A stretch of 64,000 bases of DNA from Marinomonas atlantica (GTDB taxonomy: Bacteria > Pseudomonadota > Gammaproteobacteria > Pseudomonadales > Marinomonadaceae), in assembly GCF_001639725.1 (NCBI RefSeq), contig NZ_LTAW01000003.1:186001-250000 (forward strand), written 5' to 3'. Every line of letters starts with the position of its first letter. The stretch's first letter is position 1. The notes under the pieces are model-generated. The model saw nothing but the letters and a program-made list of their open reading frames with translations, had not been told where the DNA came from and did no database searches. Positions 27,851-37,411 of the stretch are shown piece after piece. The position numbers and the translations under genes are program-made.

Positions 27851-27937
27851 ACGTATTTTCCTGTGCTGTGACTGTTAGCTTTGCTATATAGTAACAAACT
27901 AATTCTTTTGAGCGTACGTTTGACCTAAGGATTCAAG

Positions 27938-28558
27938 GTGTTCGATAAATATTTTATTCCCGTGATTAAGTGGCCCTTAAACGCAGCCGCGAAGCCTTTG
28001 CTTGCTAAAGGCGTGACCGCAAACCAAATAACGGTAATAGGTTTTGTGGTTGGTATGTTGGGGGTAGTGGCTCTTACCCAAGCACTGTATGGTGTAGCGC
28101 TCATCGCGATACTGATAAATCGTATTTTTGATGGACTAGATGGCGCGGTGGCAAGGTTGAATGGCAGTGCGTCCGATGCTGGCGGTTACTTAGATATTGT
28201 GTTGGACTTCATTTTCTATTCGGCTATTGTATTTGGTTTTGCTGTGGCGAACCCTGAACATCATGCTTTAGCGGCAGCGTTTCTGATCTTTTCGTTTATG
28301 GGGACGGGCAGTAGTTTTTTAGCCTTTTCTGTTATGGCGGCTAAAAGGGGGATTGAGCAGCTAGACTATGGCAAAAAGTCACTGTACTTTTTGGGAGGTA
28401 TTACAGAAGGTGCTGAAACCATAGGTTGTTTTGTCTTAATGTGCCTTTGGCCTGACGAGTTTGCGATCATTGCTGTTGTGTTTGGCTTATTATGCTGGGT
28501 AACTACTGGTACCCGTATTTGGGCCGCCTACCGAATGCTGAGCAAAGCCGACCTTTAG
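27938..28558 (+). CDS. CDP-alcohol phosphatidyltransferase family protein
   Basis: 206 residues with about six membrane segments. The family motif DG(x2)AR(x8)G(x3)D(x3)D is intact as DGAVARLNGSASDAGGYLDIV. Such enzymes move a substituted phosphate from CDP-activated lipid to an alcohol acceptor. It is not clearly PgsA or PssA; the acceptor is unknown. The GTG start has AAGG seven bases upstream. Four bases overlap the convergent ferredoxin gene. Confidence 0.85.
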   Translation: MFDKYFIPVIKWPLNAAAKPLLAKGVTANQITVIGFVVGMLGVVALTQALYGVALIAILINRIFDGLDGAVARLNGSASDAGGYLDIVLDFIFYSAIVFGFAVANPEHHALAAAFLIFSFMGTGSSFLAFSVMAAKRGIEQLDYGKKSLYFLGGITEGAETIGCFVLMCLWPDEFAIIAVVFGLLCWVTTGTRIWAAYRMLSKADL

Positions 28559-28863
28559 CCCAGCAAAGCGATTTCGATGTCACTTTTAACAATAGCGCAG
28601 CATGTCAGCAGATAGCCGCTGTGAACCCATGCTAAGGGTTCTACGGGATAACTGACCTTGCCCCACAACAATTTTATCATACAGGATGAGCAATATCCTT
28701 CGCGACACTGATATTCAACGAGCACGCCTGCTCGCTCAAGTTGAGGGAGCAGAGGCTCGTCTTCAGTGACAAGAATCTGCTTTTTTCCCAGTAATACGCG
28801 ATGAACTTCGGCTTCTTCTTTGTGGCCTTGACTAGAGGTCGAAGTCGTCAAAGTCGGCACCAT
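28555..28863 (-). CDS. yfaE: 2Fe-2S ferredoxin, NrdB-associated (YfaE-like)
   Basis: 102 residues. The plant-type cluster ligands are present: Cys in CREGYCSSC (CX4CX2C) and a distal Cys in LLTCCA. In E. coli YfaE maintains the diferric-tyrosyl cofactor of NrdB. The ATG overlaps the end of nrdB by 32 bases, so it is probably translationally coupled; a shorter start (GTG at residue 20, just before HRVLLGKKQ) cannot be excluded. Confidence 0.9.
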   Translation of the reverse strand: MVPTLTTSTSSQGHKEEAEVHRVLLGKKQILVTEDEPLLPQLERAGVLVEYQCREGYCSSCMIKLLWGKVSYPVEPLAWVHSGYLLTCCAIVKSDIEIALLG

Positions 28864-29965
28864 CTAAATCATTATCAATTTGGCCCACAAGGTATGAACT
28901 AATTTCCGCTTCTTGTGGTGCTACTTGTACGTTGTCACTGACTAACCAAGCATTGATCCAAGGGATCGGATTATTTTTAGTGCTAAAGTATGGTTCAAGA
29001 CCGACTGTTTGCATGCGTACGTTAGTGATGTATTCAACATACTGGCCTAGAATTTGAGCGTTTAAGCCAATCATAGAACCATCCTTGAACAAGTATTGAG
29101 CCCATTCCTTTTCCTGCTGAGCCGCTTCGACAAAGATATCAATCACATCTTGTTTGCACTCTTGTGCAATCACAGCCATCTCTGGATCGTCTCGGCCGGA
29201 CGTCATTAGGTTCAACATGTGTTGTGTGCCATTTAGATGTAAGGCTTCATCACGTGCAATCAGTTTAATGATCTTCGCATTTCCTTCCATCAATGTACGC
29301 TCGGCAAAAGCGAAGCTGCAGGCAAAACTTACGTAGAAACGAATGGCTTCAAGTACGTTCACTGATGCAACAGTTAGATACAGTGCTTTTTTTAAGGCCT
29401 TCATAGAGACGGTGATGTCACCATGTTCAGGAACGTGATGAACACCAAGGCCCATGGTGTTATACAGGCTGACGAGTTCGATCAAATCATCGTAATACTT
29501 CGATACACTAACAGCGCGTTTAGCTATCTCATCATTAACGATAATATCGTCGAAGACTTTTGTCGGGTCATTTACGATATTACGAATGATGTGGGTGTAA
29601 GAACGACTGTGAATGGTCTCAGAGAATGACCAAGTTTCAATCCATGTTTCCAATTCAGGAAGAGAAACAATCGGCAGCAAAGCAACGTTTGGTGAACGGC
29701 CTTGTACACTGTCTAGCAGTGTTTGATATTTAAGGTTGCTTAAGAAAATATGCTGTTCATGTTCCTCAAGCTTCACAAAATCTTTGCGGTCATTAGATAG
29801 ATCTACTTCTTCAGGGCGCCAAAAAAAAGACAACTGTTTTTCAATCAGTTTTTCAAAAATTGGGTACTTTTGCTGGTCGTAGCGCGCTACATTTACGTTT
29901 TCCCCAAAAAACATTGGTTGTTGTAAGCTGTCAAATTTCTTGCGATTGAAAGTAGAGTAACTCAT
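28832..29965 (-). CDS. nrdB: Ribonucleoside-diphosphate reductase class Ia, beta subunit
   Basis: 377 residues. The diiron ligands lie in [13 protein letters not shown], in the [15 protein letters not shown] segment (Tyr in this segment corresponds to the radical Tyr122 of E. coli) and in the [12 protein letters not shown] segment. The C-terminal tail ([12 protein letters not shown]) is the NrdA-binding peptide. It provides the tyrosyl radical for deoxyribonucleotide synthesis. It lies 92 bases downstream of nrdA across a hairpin and overlaps yfaE. Confidence 0.97.
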   Translation of the reverse strand: MSYSTFNRKKFDSLQQPMFFGENVNVARYDQQKYPIFEKLIEKQLSFFWRPEEVDLSNDRKDFVKLEEHEQHIFLSNLKYQTLLDSVQGRSPNVALLPIVSLPELETWIETWSFSETIHSRSYTHIIRNIVNDPTKVFDDIIVNDEIAKRAVSVSKYYDDLIELVSLYNTMGLGVHHVPEHGDITVSMKALKKALYLTVASVNVLEAIRFYVSFACSFAFAERTLMEGNAKIIKLIARDEALHLNGTQHMLNLMTSGRDDPEMAVIAQECKQDVIDIFVEAAQQEKEWAQYLFKDGSMIGLNAQILGQYVEYITNVRMQTVGLEPYFSTKNNPIPWINAWLVSDNVQVAPQEAEISSYLVGQIDNDLDGADFDDFDL

Positions 29966-30022
29966 TGCTGTCGGTGATCCTTAAATATGATCGTCTAACA
30001 ATTAAAAGGTAAGTAAGGTAGA

Positions 30023-30051
30023 AAGCCCTACGTCAATTGTACGCAGGGCTT
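30023..30051 (-). other. Intergenic hairpin between nrdA and nrdB
   Basis: AAGCCCT and AGGGCTT with a further CGT/ACG pairing form a stem with one mismatch and a seven-base loop. On the minus strand only TTTCT follows, so it is a leaky terminator or mRNA-processing site at most. It could set the ratio of alpha to beta subunit. Confidence 0.5.
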
Positions 30052-30057
30052 GTCAAT

Positions 30058-32325
30058 TTAGATCTTACAAGCGCCGCTTGCGCAATCATCTGCCATATCG
30101 TCTTGTTTATCTTCTGCACCATCACGCGTGTTGTGATAGTAGAGTGTTTTAACGCCTAACTTATAAGCAGTTAGAAGGTCTTTCAAGATGACCTTCATCG
30201 GTACTTTGCCAGCTTCAAACTTAGTAGGGTCGTAATTGGTATTAGCAGAGATCGATTGATCGACAAATTTCTGCATAATACCGACAAGCTGTAAGTAGCC
30301 ATCATTTGAAGGAATGCTCCAAAGTAGCTCGTAGTTATGCTTCAAGCGATCAAATTCAGGTACAACTTGCTTTAAGATGCCATCTTTACTTGCTTTAACG
30401 GAAACAAACCCGCGTGGTGGTTCAATACCGTTGGTTGCATTACTGATCTGAGAGGAAGTTTCAGATGGCATTAATGCAGACAAAGTAGAGTTACGCAAGC
30501 CGTGTGCTTTGATATCTTCACGAAGCGCCTCCCAGTCGTATTGAAGCTCTGTGCTGACGATGTTGTCGATCTCTTTTTTGTAGGTGTCAATTGGTAAGAC
30601 ACCCTGAGCGTAAGTTGTTTCGTCGAAGCCAAGGCATGGGCCAAACTCTTTTGACAGTTTGTTTGATGCTTTTAGTAGATAGTATTGCATTGCTTCAAAC
30701 GTCTTGTGTGTTAGGTCATTGGCACTGCCATCAGAGTAACGTACACCATTTTTAGCTAAGTAATACGCGTAGTTGATAACGCCCACACCTAACGTACGGC
30801 GCTGTTCTGTTGCGCGCTGTGCTGCTGGAATAGGGTAGTTTTGATAGTCCAATAAGCTATCAAGCGCGCGAATAATGAGCTCAGAGAGTTCTTCTAACTC
30901 ATCTAAGTTGTTCAACGCGCCTAAGTTGAAAGCAGACAGGGTGCACAGAGCTATTTCACCTTCTGGATCATCAATGCGATTCAGTGGTTTGGTCGGTAAC
31001 GCTATTTCTAGACATAAGTTGCTTTGTTTTACTGGCGCTACTTTAGGATTGAACGGACTGTGAGTATTACAGTGGTCGACGTTCTGTAGGTAAATACGAC
31101 CTGTACTAGCACGCTCAGAAGCAAATAAAGTAAACAGTTCAGAGGCTTTGATTGTGTGCTTACGGATATTTTTATCTTCTTCATACATCGTATACAGGCG
31201 ATCGAACTCTTCTTGATCGGCAAAGAAGGCATCGTAAAGGCCTGGTACGTCAGATGGGCTAAACAGTGTAATGTTGCCACCTTTGATCAGGCGCTGATAC
31301 ATTAGACGGTTAAATTGAACGCCATAATCTAGGTGACGTACGCGGTTCTCTTCTACGCCACGGTTGTTCTTAAGAACCAATAGGTTTTCAACTTCTAGGT
31401 GCCAAATTGGGTAGAATACCGTTGCTGCACCACCGCGCACGCCGCCTTGAGAGCAGCTTTTAACGGCTGTTTGAAAGTGTTTGTAGAACGGAATACAACC
31501 TGTATGGAATGCTTCACCACCACGAATTGGGCTACCGATGGCGCGAATAGCGCCAGCATTGATGCCAATGCCTGCGCGTTGACTCACGTACTTTACGACA
31601 GCGCCGGACGTTGCATTAATAGAATCCAAGGAATCACCGCATTCAATCAGTACACAGCTGCTGAACTGACGTGTCGGTGTACGAATACCTGACATGATAG
31701 GTGTTGGAAGTGATAATTTAAATTTAGAAACCGCATCATAGAAACGCTTAATTAAATCAAGGCGCATTGAGCTTTCGTATTCAGCGAATAGACAAGCCGC
31801 AACCAGAATGTAAATAAACTGTGGGCTCTCGTAGATCTCGCCAGTGACGCGGTTCTGAACGAGGTACTTGCCTTCTAATTGTTTAACCGCCGCGTACGAA
31901 AAATCCATGTCACGAGAGTGATCAATGAAGCCATTTAGGGTGTCTAACTCTTCGGCGCTGTACTTCTCAAGAATTTGTTTGTCGTAACGGCCTTGCTCGA
32001 CCAGGCTGCGAACATGTTCTTGTAGGTGCGGTGGCTCAAACTCACCAAATGCTTTTTTGCGTAAGTGGAAAATGGCTAGGCGCGCAGCAAGATATTGATA
32101 ATCTGGTGTGTCTTCAGAGATTAAATCGGCTGCAGACTTGATTAGAGTCTCGTGGATATCGGTCGTACGAATGCCTTCAAAAAACTGAATCTGCGCTTTT
32201 AGCTCCACCTGGGAAACGGAAACATTTTCCAACCCTTCAGCCGCCCAAGTGATAACTTTATGGATTTTATCAAGGTTAATGTTCTCGGTGGTGCCGTTCC
32301 GCTTGGTGACTGTCAGAGTGCTCAT
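30058..32325 (-). CDS. nrdA: Ribonucleoside-diphosphate reductase class Ia, alpha subunit
   Basis: 755 residues, full length. An N-terminal ATP-cone (TVTKRNGTTENINLDKIHKV) gives allosteric control. The catalytic Cys residues lie in SSCVLIECGDSL and NLCLEIALPT, and the C-terminal redox pair is in CASGACK. It reduces ribonucleoside diphosphates in the cytoplasm. Two NrdR boxes sit just upstream, so expression should be repressed by NrdR. Confidence 0.97.
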   Translation of the reverse strand: MSTLTVTKRNGTTENINLDKIHKVITWAAEGLENVSVSQVELKAQIQFFEGIRTTDIHETLIKSAADLISEDTPDYQYLAARLAIFHLRKKAFGEFEPPHLQEHVRSLVEQGRYDKQILEKYSAEELDTLNGFIDHSRDMDFSYAAVKQLEGKYLVQNRVTGEIYESPQFIYILVAACLFAEYESSMRLDLIKRFYDAVSKFKLSLPTPIMSGIRTPTRQFSSCVLIECGDSLDSINATSGAVVKYVSQRAGIGINAGAIRAIGSPIRGGEAFHTGCIPFYKHFQTAVKSCSQGGVRGGAATVFYPIWHLEVENLLVLKNNRGVEENRVRHLDYGVQFNRLMYQRLIKGGNITLFSPSDVPGLYDAFFADQEEFDRLYTMYEEDKNIRKHTIKASELFTLFASERASTGRIYLQNVDHCNTHSPFNPKVAPVKQSNLCLEIALPTKPLNRIDDPEGEIALCTLSAFNLGALNNLDELEELSELIIRALDSLLDYQNYPIPAAQRATEQRRTLGVGVINYAYYLAKNGVRYSDGSANDLTHKTFEAMQYYLLKASNKLSKEFGPCLGFDETTYAQGVLPIDTYKKEIDNIVSTELQYDWEALREDIKAHGLRNSTLSALMPSETSSQISNATNGIEPPRGFVSVKASKDGILKQVVPEFDRLKHNYELLWSIPSNDGYLQLVGIMQKFVDQSISANTNYDPTKFEAGKVPMKVILKDLLTAYKLGVKTLYYHNTRDGAEDKQDDMADDCASGACKI

Positions 32326-32362
32326 GCCTTAGATTCCCATTGCTGCAGTAAAACCTGTGGAT

Positions 32363-32378
32363 ATACTGTATATAGTAT
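32363..32378 (-). promoter_or_regulatory. NrdR box 1 upstream of nrdA
   Basis: On the minus strand this 16-mer reads ATACTATATACAGTAT, which matches the NrdR consensus ACACWATATMTWGTGT at 13 of 16 positions. It is the proximal box, 38 bases from the nrdA start codon. Confidence 0.7.
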
Positions 32379-32394
32379 TTTCAGGTACTGCTTG

Positions 32395-32410
32395 ATACTA
32401 GATGTAGTGT
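32395..32410 (-). promoter_or_regulatory. NrdR box 2 upstream of nrdA
   Basis: On the minus strand it reads ACACTACATCTAGTAT, 14 of 16 matches to ACACWATATMTWGTGT. Start-to-start distance to box 1 is 32 bases, three helical turns, the usual tandem spacing for NrdR. The rest of the 287-base gap up to 32612 shows no further gene. Confidence 0.75.
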
Positions 32411-32612
32411 AATTCGATTTTGATGGCACGAACAATAGTGCTCATGGCGATGAAAATCAAGGCTTGAAAAATGCAAATTTTTAAGCCTCACCGCGCAATG
32501 AAGTGATCACTTACGTGAGGGTGCCCAATAGTTCTCAAACCAGTAATTGCAATACTAAATTAACAAATTTTCTTTCGTTTTTCGTAGTGGTTACAAGCTG
32601 ATCATTGGTCCA

Positions 32613-33323
32613 TTAGTTGACGATAAAGTAAGCGGCCATAACCAGGGGATAAAGTATGAGCTGGTGTAATAGGTAGGCCAATAGTGCGTGTTTCCCCAAA
32701 AACGAGAACAGTTTAGTTAGCTGACTTTGGGGGATCTGCACCTTATGGAAATTCATATAACCAAATATTGGACCAATCAAAACGACTCCCAACCATAAAA
32801 TAGGATTGACAAAATCCAGAGTTGTACTGGGTACAGCAAAGGCCTGAATAAACCATTTATGCGCACTGATGGAGCTGATATTAAAGATGAAGCTAGTTGC
32901 AATGAGTGATAAACCGAGTAGAAAAGAGGTGTAAGGGTGCACTGATAGTGGACGAACAATAAAGCCTGCTAAAAAGATAAAGTGCAATATGCCGAAAAAT
33001 ACCCATTGGTCTGGTAGCGCTAAGTAAGTACCGACAGTGATCAAGCTGGCAGCAAAGGCGACTTTGCATTGTTTTTTTAAAAAACGTGTGATTGGCTGAT
33101 GATTAAGCGCAGCAAGGTAGCTTGACCAACCTACGGCACTGGCAAACATAAAGACGATTAAGGCCCTAAAGTTTACCCAAAAATCGCTGTAGGCATCAAA
33201 ATGAACAAAGCCGAAGTCTTTTAAGTTCCAGCAAAGATGAAAGATGATCATTAAAATGACCGCTAGGCCACGATAATTATCCAGCAAGTTATAACGTATT
33301 ATGGGCAAATTAGAGGTGAGCAT
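32613..33323 (-). CDS. DUF1624 / heparan-alpha-glucosaminide N-acetyltransferase-like membrane protein
   Basis: 236 residues with seven or so membrane segments. It starts NLLDNYRGLAVILMIIFHLCWNLKDFGF, the DUF1624/acyltransferase-3-like entry with the conserved His in FHLCWN, and ends LLAYLLHQLILYPLV. Bacterial members are presumed to acylate cell-surface sugars, but the substrate is unknown. It lies downstream of pdxH past a terminator, so it probably has its own promoter. Confidence 0.75.
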   Translation of the reverse strand: MLTSNLPIIRYNLLDNYRGLAVILMIIFHLCWNLKDFGFVHFDAYSDFWVNFRALIVFMFASAVGWSSYLAALNHQPITRFLKKQCKVAFAASLITVGTYLALPDQWVFFGILHFIFLAGFIVRPLSVHPYTSFLLGLSLIATSFIFNISSISAHKWFIQAFAVPSTTLDFVNPILWLGVVLIGPIFGYMNFHKVQIPQSQLTKLFSFLGKHALLAYLLHQLILYPLVMAAYFIVN

Positions 33324-33345
33324 TCAGTTATATTCTATTGATTGC

Positions 33346-33383
33346 AAAAAGCCGTATAGGCAAATCTAAAGCGTCTATACGGC
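33346..33383 (-). terminator. Rho-independent terminator after pdxH
   Basis: Inverted repeat GCCGTATAG / CTATACGGC (33375-33383 and 33351-33359, spacer 15 bases), followed on the minus strand by TTTTT. It lies 30 bases past the pdxH stop. Confidence 0.8.
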
Positions 33384-33412
33384 CTTGGGATATTATGACG
33401 GAATTTCCTTGG

Positions 33413-34057
33413 TTAGGGCGCTTTGCGTACCATCTTCCATTTTCCGCTGTCATTAAGTGTAAAGACAATGCGATCGTGCAGTCGGCTTGGTCGTCCTTGC
33501 CAAAATTCGATAGATGTTGCTGAGACGGAATATCCTCCCCAATTATCAGGACACGGTAGATCTTTATCCTGATACTCTTGCTCTAATTTCGCAAACTCTT
33601 TAGACAGAACATCACGTGAAGTGATGTCTTGGCTTTGTCGTGAAATACTGGCCGCGAGCTGGCTGCCTTTCGGGCGCGTTGCAAAATAGGCCTCAGAGAC
33701 TTCTCGTGAAACTTTCTGCGCAATGCCTTCAATACGAACCTGTCGAGATAAGGCTGGCCAAAAAAATGTCAGAGCAACATTAGGGTTGATTGCGATGTCT
33801 TCACCCTTATCGCTTTCATAGTTAGTGAAAAAGCTAAAGTGATTCGCGTCACGTTGCTTCAAGAGTACGGTACGACAGTGGGGGCGGTTTTCTTTATCGA
33901 CAGTACTAAGCAGCATGCCTGTTGGATCGTCAGGACATACTTCTATTGCTTGATCAAGCCAGGCATCAAACAAAGCAAGCGGATTGGAGCCTGCTTTTTC
34001 TTCCGTTAGGTCATCAAATTGATAATCTCGGCGTAATGATTGTAGGTCGCGATTCAT
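33413..34057 (-). CDS. pdxH: Pyridoxamine 5'-phosphate oxidase
   Basis: 214 residues. FMN- and substrate-binding blocks are visible: MLLSTVDKENRPHCRTVLLKQRD, NYESDKGEDIAINPNVALTFFWP and WQGRPSRLHDRI. It produces pyridoxal 5'-phosphate. Only three bases separate it from coq7 upstream, so the two share a transcript. Confidence 0.95.
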   Translation of the reverse strand: MNRDLQSLRRDYQFDDLTEEKAGSNPLALFDAWLDQAIEVCPDDPTGMLLSTVDKENRPHCRTVLLKQRDANHFSFFTNYESDKGEDIAINPNVALTFFWPALSRQVRIEGIAQKVSREVSEAYFATRPKGSQLAASISRQSQDITSRDVLSKEFAKLEQEYQDKDLPCPDNWGGYSVSATSIEFWQGRPSRLHDRIVFTLNDSGKWKMVRKAP

Positions 34058-34060
34058 AAT

Positions 34061-34696
34061 TTAAATCCGATAAGTCGAGTGAGTCATGAGTTTTGATACC
34101 AGTGTCATTATGTTCATAACGGGCTGTGGGAATTCATAACCGCCAGAATCTAATGCCATTTGTTTATGCTTGGCTTCATCTATGTGCATTTGCTCGAGTA
34201 CTGCGCGCGAACGTTGGTCTTGCGCGGGTAGAGCAGACATGTGCTGGTCTAAATGGAGGCAGACTTGATCTTCGGTAGCTGCTACAAAGCCTAGGCTGAG
34301 TTTATCGCTAATAAGACCCGCTCCTGCACCGATACAATAAGAAGCGCCGTAAAACAAAGGGTTCAGAATACTTGGCTGACTACCTAGTTCTAGTAAGCGC
34401 TCTTCACACCAAACCAAGTGATCAATTTCTTCATTGGCAGCGTGCTCCATTTCTGTTCTAACGGCATCAAGTTTTGCTGTCGTTGCTTGGCCTGCATATA
34501 ACGCTTGTGCACAAACTTCGCCAGTGTGGTTGATGCGCATTAAACCAATGGAATGTTTGCGCTCAGACGTTTCTAGTGAAACCTCTTCATGCTGTCGCGC
34601 TGGCGAAGGGCGAGTCGCTGTTGCCGCTTTTGGTACTAACGTCTGCAAAGCTCGATCGAATTGAATCACAGCTTTATCAAGTTTTGTTAGGTGCAT
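34061..34696 (-). CDS. coq7: 2-polyprenyl-3-methyl-6-methoxy-1,4-benzoquinone hydroxylase Coq7
   Basis: 211 residues. The carboxylate-bridged diiron motifs are [11 protein letters not shown] with HTGE before it, EEIDHLVW and [12 protein letters not shown], then [12 protein letters not shown]. Coq7 catalyses the last hydroxylation of ubiquinone synthesis. N-terminal residues 20-45 ([14 protein letters not shown]) form a short linker. It follows hinT by 15 bases. Confidence 0.95.
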   Translation of the reverse strand: MHLTKLDKAVIQFDRALQTLVPKAATATRPSPARQHEEVSLETSERKHSIGLMRINHTGEVCAQALYAGQATTAKLDAVRTEMEHAANEEIDHLVWCEERLLELGSQPSILNPLFYGASYCIGAGAGLISDKLSLGFVAATEDQVCLHLDQHMSALPAQDQRSRAVLEQMHIDEAKHKQMALDSGGYEFPQPVMNIMTLVSKLMTHSTYRI

Positions 34697-34711
34697 GACT
34701 AATACCTTCTA

Positions 34712-35053
34712 TTAACCTGGTGGCCACGTCATTGAACGTCCGCCAAGGACGTGCATGTGAATATGATAGACCGTTTGGCCACCCATCTCGTTACAGTTCA
34801 TGATGACACGATAACCGCTTTCGTCTATACCTAGCTCTTTGGCAATTTTTGCTGCTGTAATAGGCAGTTTGCCAACCAGTTCGGCATCGTCATTCGACAG
34901 ATCATTTAATGTGCTGATATGGCGCTTTGGAATGACTAAGAAGTGTGTGGGGGCTTGAGGGACAATGTCCTCAAAGGCGATTACATCCTCGTCTTGGTAA
35001 AGTATTTTGGCTGGGATGTCACCGTTGACAAGTTTACAGAACAAGCAATCCAT
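34712..35053 (-). CDS. hinT: HIT-family nucleoside phosphoramidase-like protein
   Basis: 113 residues. The histidine triad is HIHMHVLGG, preceded by the conserved EDIVPQAPTHFLVIPKRH. Family members hydrolyse nucleoside phosphoramidates and acyl-AMP. TTAGGAG precedes the ATG, a very strong ribosome site. It is first of the hinT-coq7-pdxH run. Confidence 0.94.
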   Translation of the reverse strand: MDCLFCKLVNGDIPAKILYQDEDVIAFEDIVPQAPTHFLVIPKRHISTLNDLSNDDAELVGKLPITAAKIAKELGIDESGYRVIMNCNEMGGQTVYHIHMHVLGGRSMTWPPG

Positions 35054-35110
35054 TTAATTCTCCTAAGTCGGTGTTTATTATTTTGTTAAAAGTCATCAAT
35101 CACAAGTTTA

Positions 35111-37366
35111 TTACAGTGTTCTTTTGATTTTAGGCAACACTGTGTGACTCACTCGTTGTGCGCGCTCAATGTCTGGCAACAATTTAGTCTCGATTTGGGC
35201 ACTGTAAACAAAACCGTCGAAGCCTAAGGCACTTGCGTAGTCTTGTGACATATTAACATTGTTTGAAATCAGGAAGCATGAATCGCGTTCATGTAAAATA
35301 CTGGCAAAACCAGCAAGCTCGGATGCGCCAAAATTTTGTTGATCTTCAAACAGTAGAATAACAAAACGATCATGCGTTGTACGGTCTACTAATAGCTGAT
35401 GTAATTCTTCAACTTTATCGATATGACTCGTGCTGAACAAGCGAGATAATAAAAAAATCCCTGTGCGTTCAAGCAGTTCAGAGTCTTGATGGCCGATGAG
35501 AAGCATTATTATATCTTCTGTTTGTGTAAGTCTAGCTAGCTCACTTACTTCTACTGGGCGAGCATTAACTGGTATTTGACAGATTAAGGATCTACTTCTG
35601 CCATTCCCTATCAAAGAAATGTCACCTTCTAATTTCTCGACTAACTCTTGCAAGTAGCGTGGACTAAAATAGTGTTCACTTTCCAATGTAATAGTACTTG
35701 GAATTGGGTGTGCGCGAATAATAAGTTTGCGTTGACCATCTCGATCGTTAGCTTCTATAGCGCTGTCTATATGCAGGGTTTGATCCGTATGGTGTTTGAA
35801 CTCCTCCATAACAGCTTGGTAAATATGTTTAATTATTCGGTTATGAGAAAGTATTTCCCAGTTCAGCGTACTTTCATATTGCATTTCTACTTCAGCATTA
35901 GTTTGGTCTAGCGCATAGAAGTTAAGCATGGCTTCATCGATTAATAGCTGTAAGTTGGCTGGTCGGCTTGAGGTGTCTGTTTCATGGCTATTCAAGTTTT
36001 GGATAATAGAAATTCGTTCGGCTAAATTCGATAGGTTTTTATAGGCCCGTTTGAGCTCTTCATTATTTGGATTTAACAATGAGTATTGGTGATCAATAAT
36101 TTTTGTTTGGCGTTTAATTCTAGAAGCTAATTCAGAGAGTAAGTTTTCGCTAGAGCTATCATCCGCTTTTATTGCATGGCTATGAGTTGGGGTGTGGCGC
36201 GTAATGATGCCAGCGAAGTGAACCAGAGCTTCTAAAATAATCGCAGTGGTTAAACCCCATTCATGCCAAAATGGCAGTGATAATATTCCGTAAGCAGCAA
36301 GGATCCAAAATAAATGGCCTATCGTAAGGGCTAATCGTGCGACTAGATAATATTGCGCATACGGAATCTTTAGATAGACTCCGTACATGGCAATTCCTAA
36401 CAACACAAGTAACGTCATTGCTGCGCTGGTGCTTAAAAACGCGATATTAAGTTCATGGGGTGCTAAGGCGAAAATAAAGGCAAGTACGAAGTTGCATAGA
36501 ATGATAAACAAGAGAAATTTGTCAGTACGAGGCAGGTGCTCTGGGGTATCGACATAATATCTAGTAAACCAAGTAATTAGGGCTGTGCATGCTAAAGCTG
36601 AGAAGTTATAAATACGTTCTTGTAAGCCTGTAATTGTAGGCAATAGCTGGTATACCAAGCCATGTAGTGAAAAGTGTAAGCAAGCAATCCCCACTAATAA
36701 GCCACTGTAGAGCAGGTACATAGGATGGCGAGTACGTAAATAAAAAAATAAATTGCTAATAAACAGCAATAAGAGCATTCCCATTAAGAAGCCTGTAAAA
36801 GAACTGTCTTCTTGAATGTCGTTACTTAATGCCGATAAGGTCTTTACTTCCATGAATAAGTTTATAGGTACTCTGGAAGATACTTTAATATATACGGTGT
36901 ACACCGGAGTGGTGTGAAGTGGTAAGGGAATAATATAGTCAGGATAGGCAAGAGGGCGGTTTGTATAGGGGCGAGCGTCGCCCATCTCGGCAAAAATTTG
37001 GCCGTTTGGGAGGTTGTGGGTGTATACATCAACTATTTGAGCTCGTGGTGCCTTGATGTGCAACACTGCAGATTGCCCAGACTTTAACTTTGAAGCGATA
37101 TCGACTCGAATCCAGATGTTGCCTTTGATTAAGCCAAATTGTTGAAATTGGTTCTTAAGAGGGATAAAGCGTTTGCGCAACTGCTCAGAGTCTAGATCTC
37201 GAAGTGTGAGACTACTTGTTTCGTCAATATAGTAACTGCCAACGGAGCCAACATTGACGCGTTGAGTATTCTCATCCAATATCGCCATCATCGGGGCGCT
37301 ATAGGCTGTATTGGTCAGCAATACAATTGCGAGTAGAATGAGCGCTTGCGAACAGTGTTTTATCAA
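35111..37366 (-). CDS. RetS-like 7TMR-DISM sensor with degenerate kinase and receiver regions
   Basis: 751 residues. A Sec signal (about 1-23) precedes a 7TMR-DISMED2 extracellular domain (about 45-170) and seven membrane segments (about 190-395). The cytoplasmic half has a dimerisation-like helix without a phospho-His (YKNLSNLAERISIIQNLN), then a region shaped like an HATPase lid and last G-box (SPRYLQELVEKLEGD ... GRSRSLICQIPV) without the N-box Asn or DxG. The last 120 residues resemble a receiver with FEDQQ where a phospho-Asp would sit. The position right after purD is that of retS in Pseudomonas. Pseudo-enzyme status is inference. Confidence 0.8.
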   Translation of the reverse strand: MIKHCSQALILLAIVLLTNTAYSAPMMAILDENTQRVNVGSVGSYYIDETSSLTLRDLDSEQLRKRFIPLKNQFQQFGLIKGNIWIRVDIASKLKSGQSAVLHIKAPRAQIVDVYTHNLPNGQIFAEMGDARPYTNRPLAYPDYIIPLPLHTTPVYTVYIKVSSRVPINLFMEVKTLSALSNDIQEDSSFTGFLMGMLLLLFISNLFFYLRTRHPMYLLYSGLLVGIACLHFSLHGLVYQLLPTITGLQERIYNFSALACTALITWFTRYYVDTPEHLPRTDKFLLFIILCNFVLAFIFALAPHELNIAFLSTSAAMTLLVLLGIAMYGVYLKIPYAQYYLVARLALTIGHLFWILAAYGILSLPFWHEWGLTTAIILEALVHFAGIITRHTPTHSHAIKADDSSSENLLSELASRIKRQTKIIDHQYSLLNPNNEELKRAYKNLSNLAERISIIQNLNSHETDTSSRPANLQLLIDEAMLNFYALDQTNAEVEMQYESTLNWEILSHNRIIKHIYQAVMEEFKHHTDQTLHIDSAIEANDRDGQRKLIIRAHPIPSTITLESEHYFSPRYLQELVEKLEGDISLIGNGRSRSLICQIPVNARPVEVSELARLTQTEDIIMLLIGHQDSELLERTGIFLLSRLFSTSHIDKVEELHQLLVDRTTHDRFVILLFEDQQNFGASELAGFASILHERDSCFLISNNVNMSQDYASALGFDGFVYSAQIETKLLPDIERAQRVSHTVLPKIKRTL

Positions 37367-37411
37367 ATTGGCCTCCTGAAGGCCTACATTATTAACTAGT
37401 TAGGGTGTGAA

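Noticed and set aside
32326-32612. Possible RNA gene in the gap before nrdA
   Set aside because: Apart from the NrdR boxes I see no conserved RNA fold, terminator or riboswitch core.
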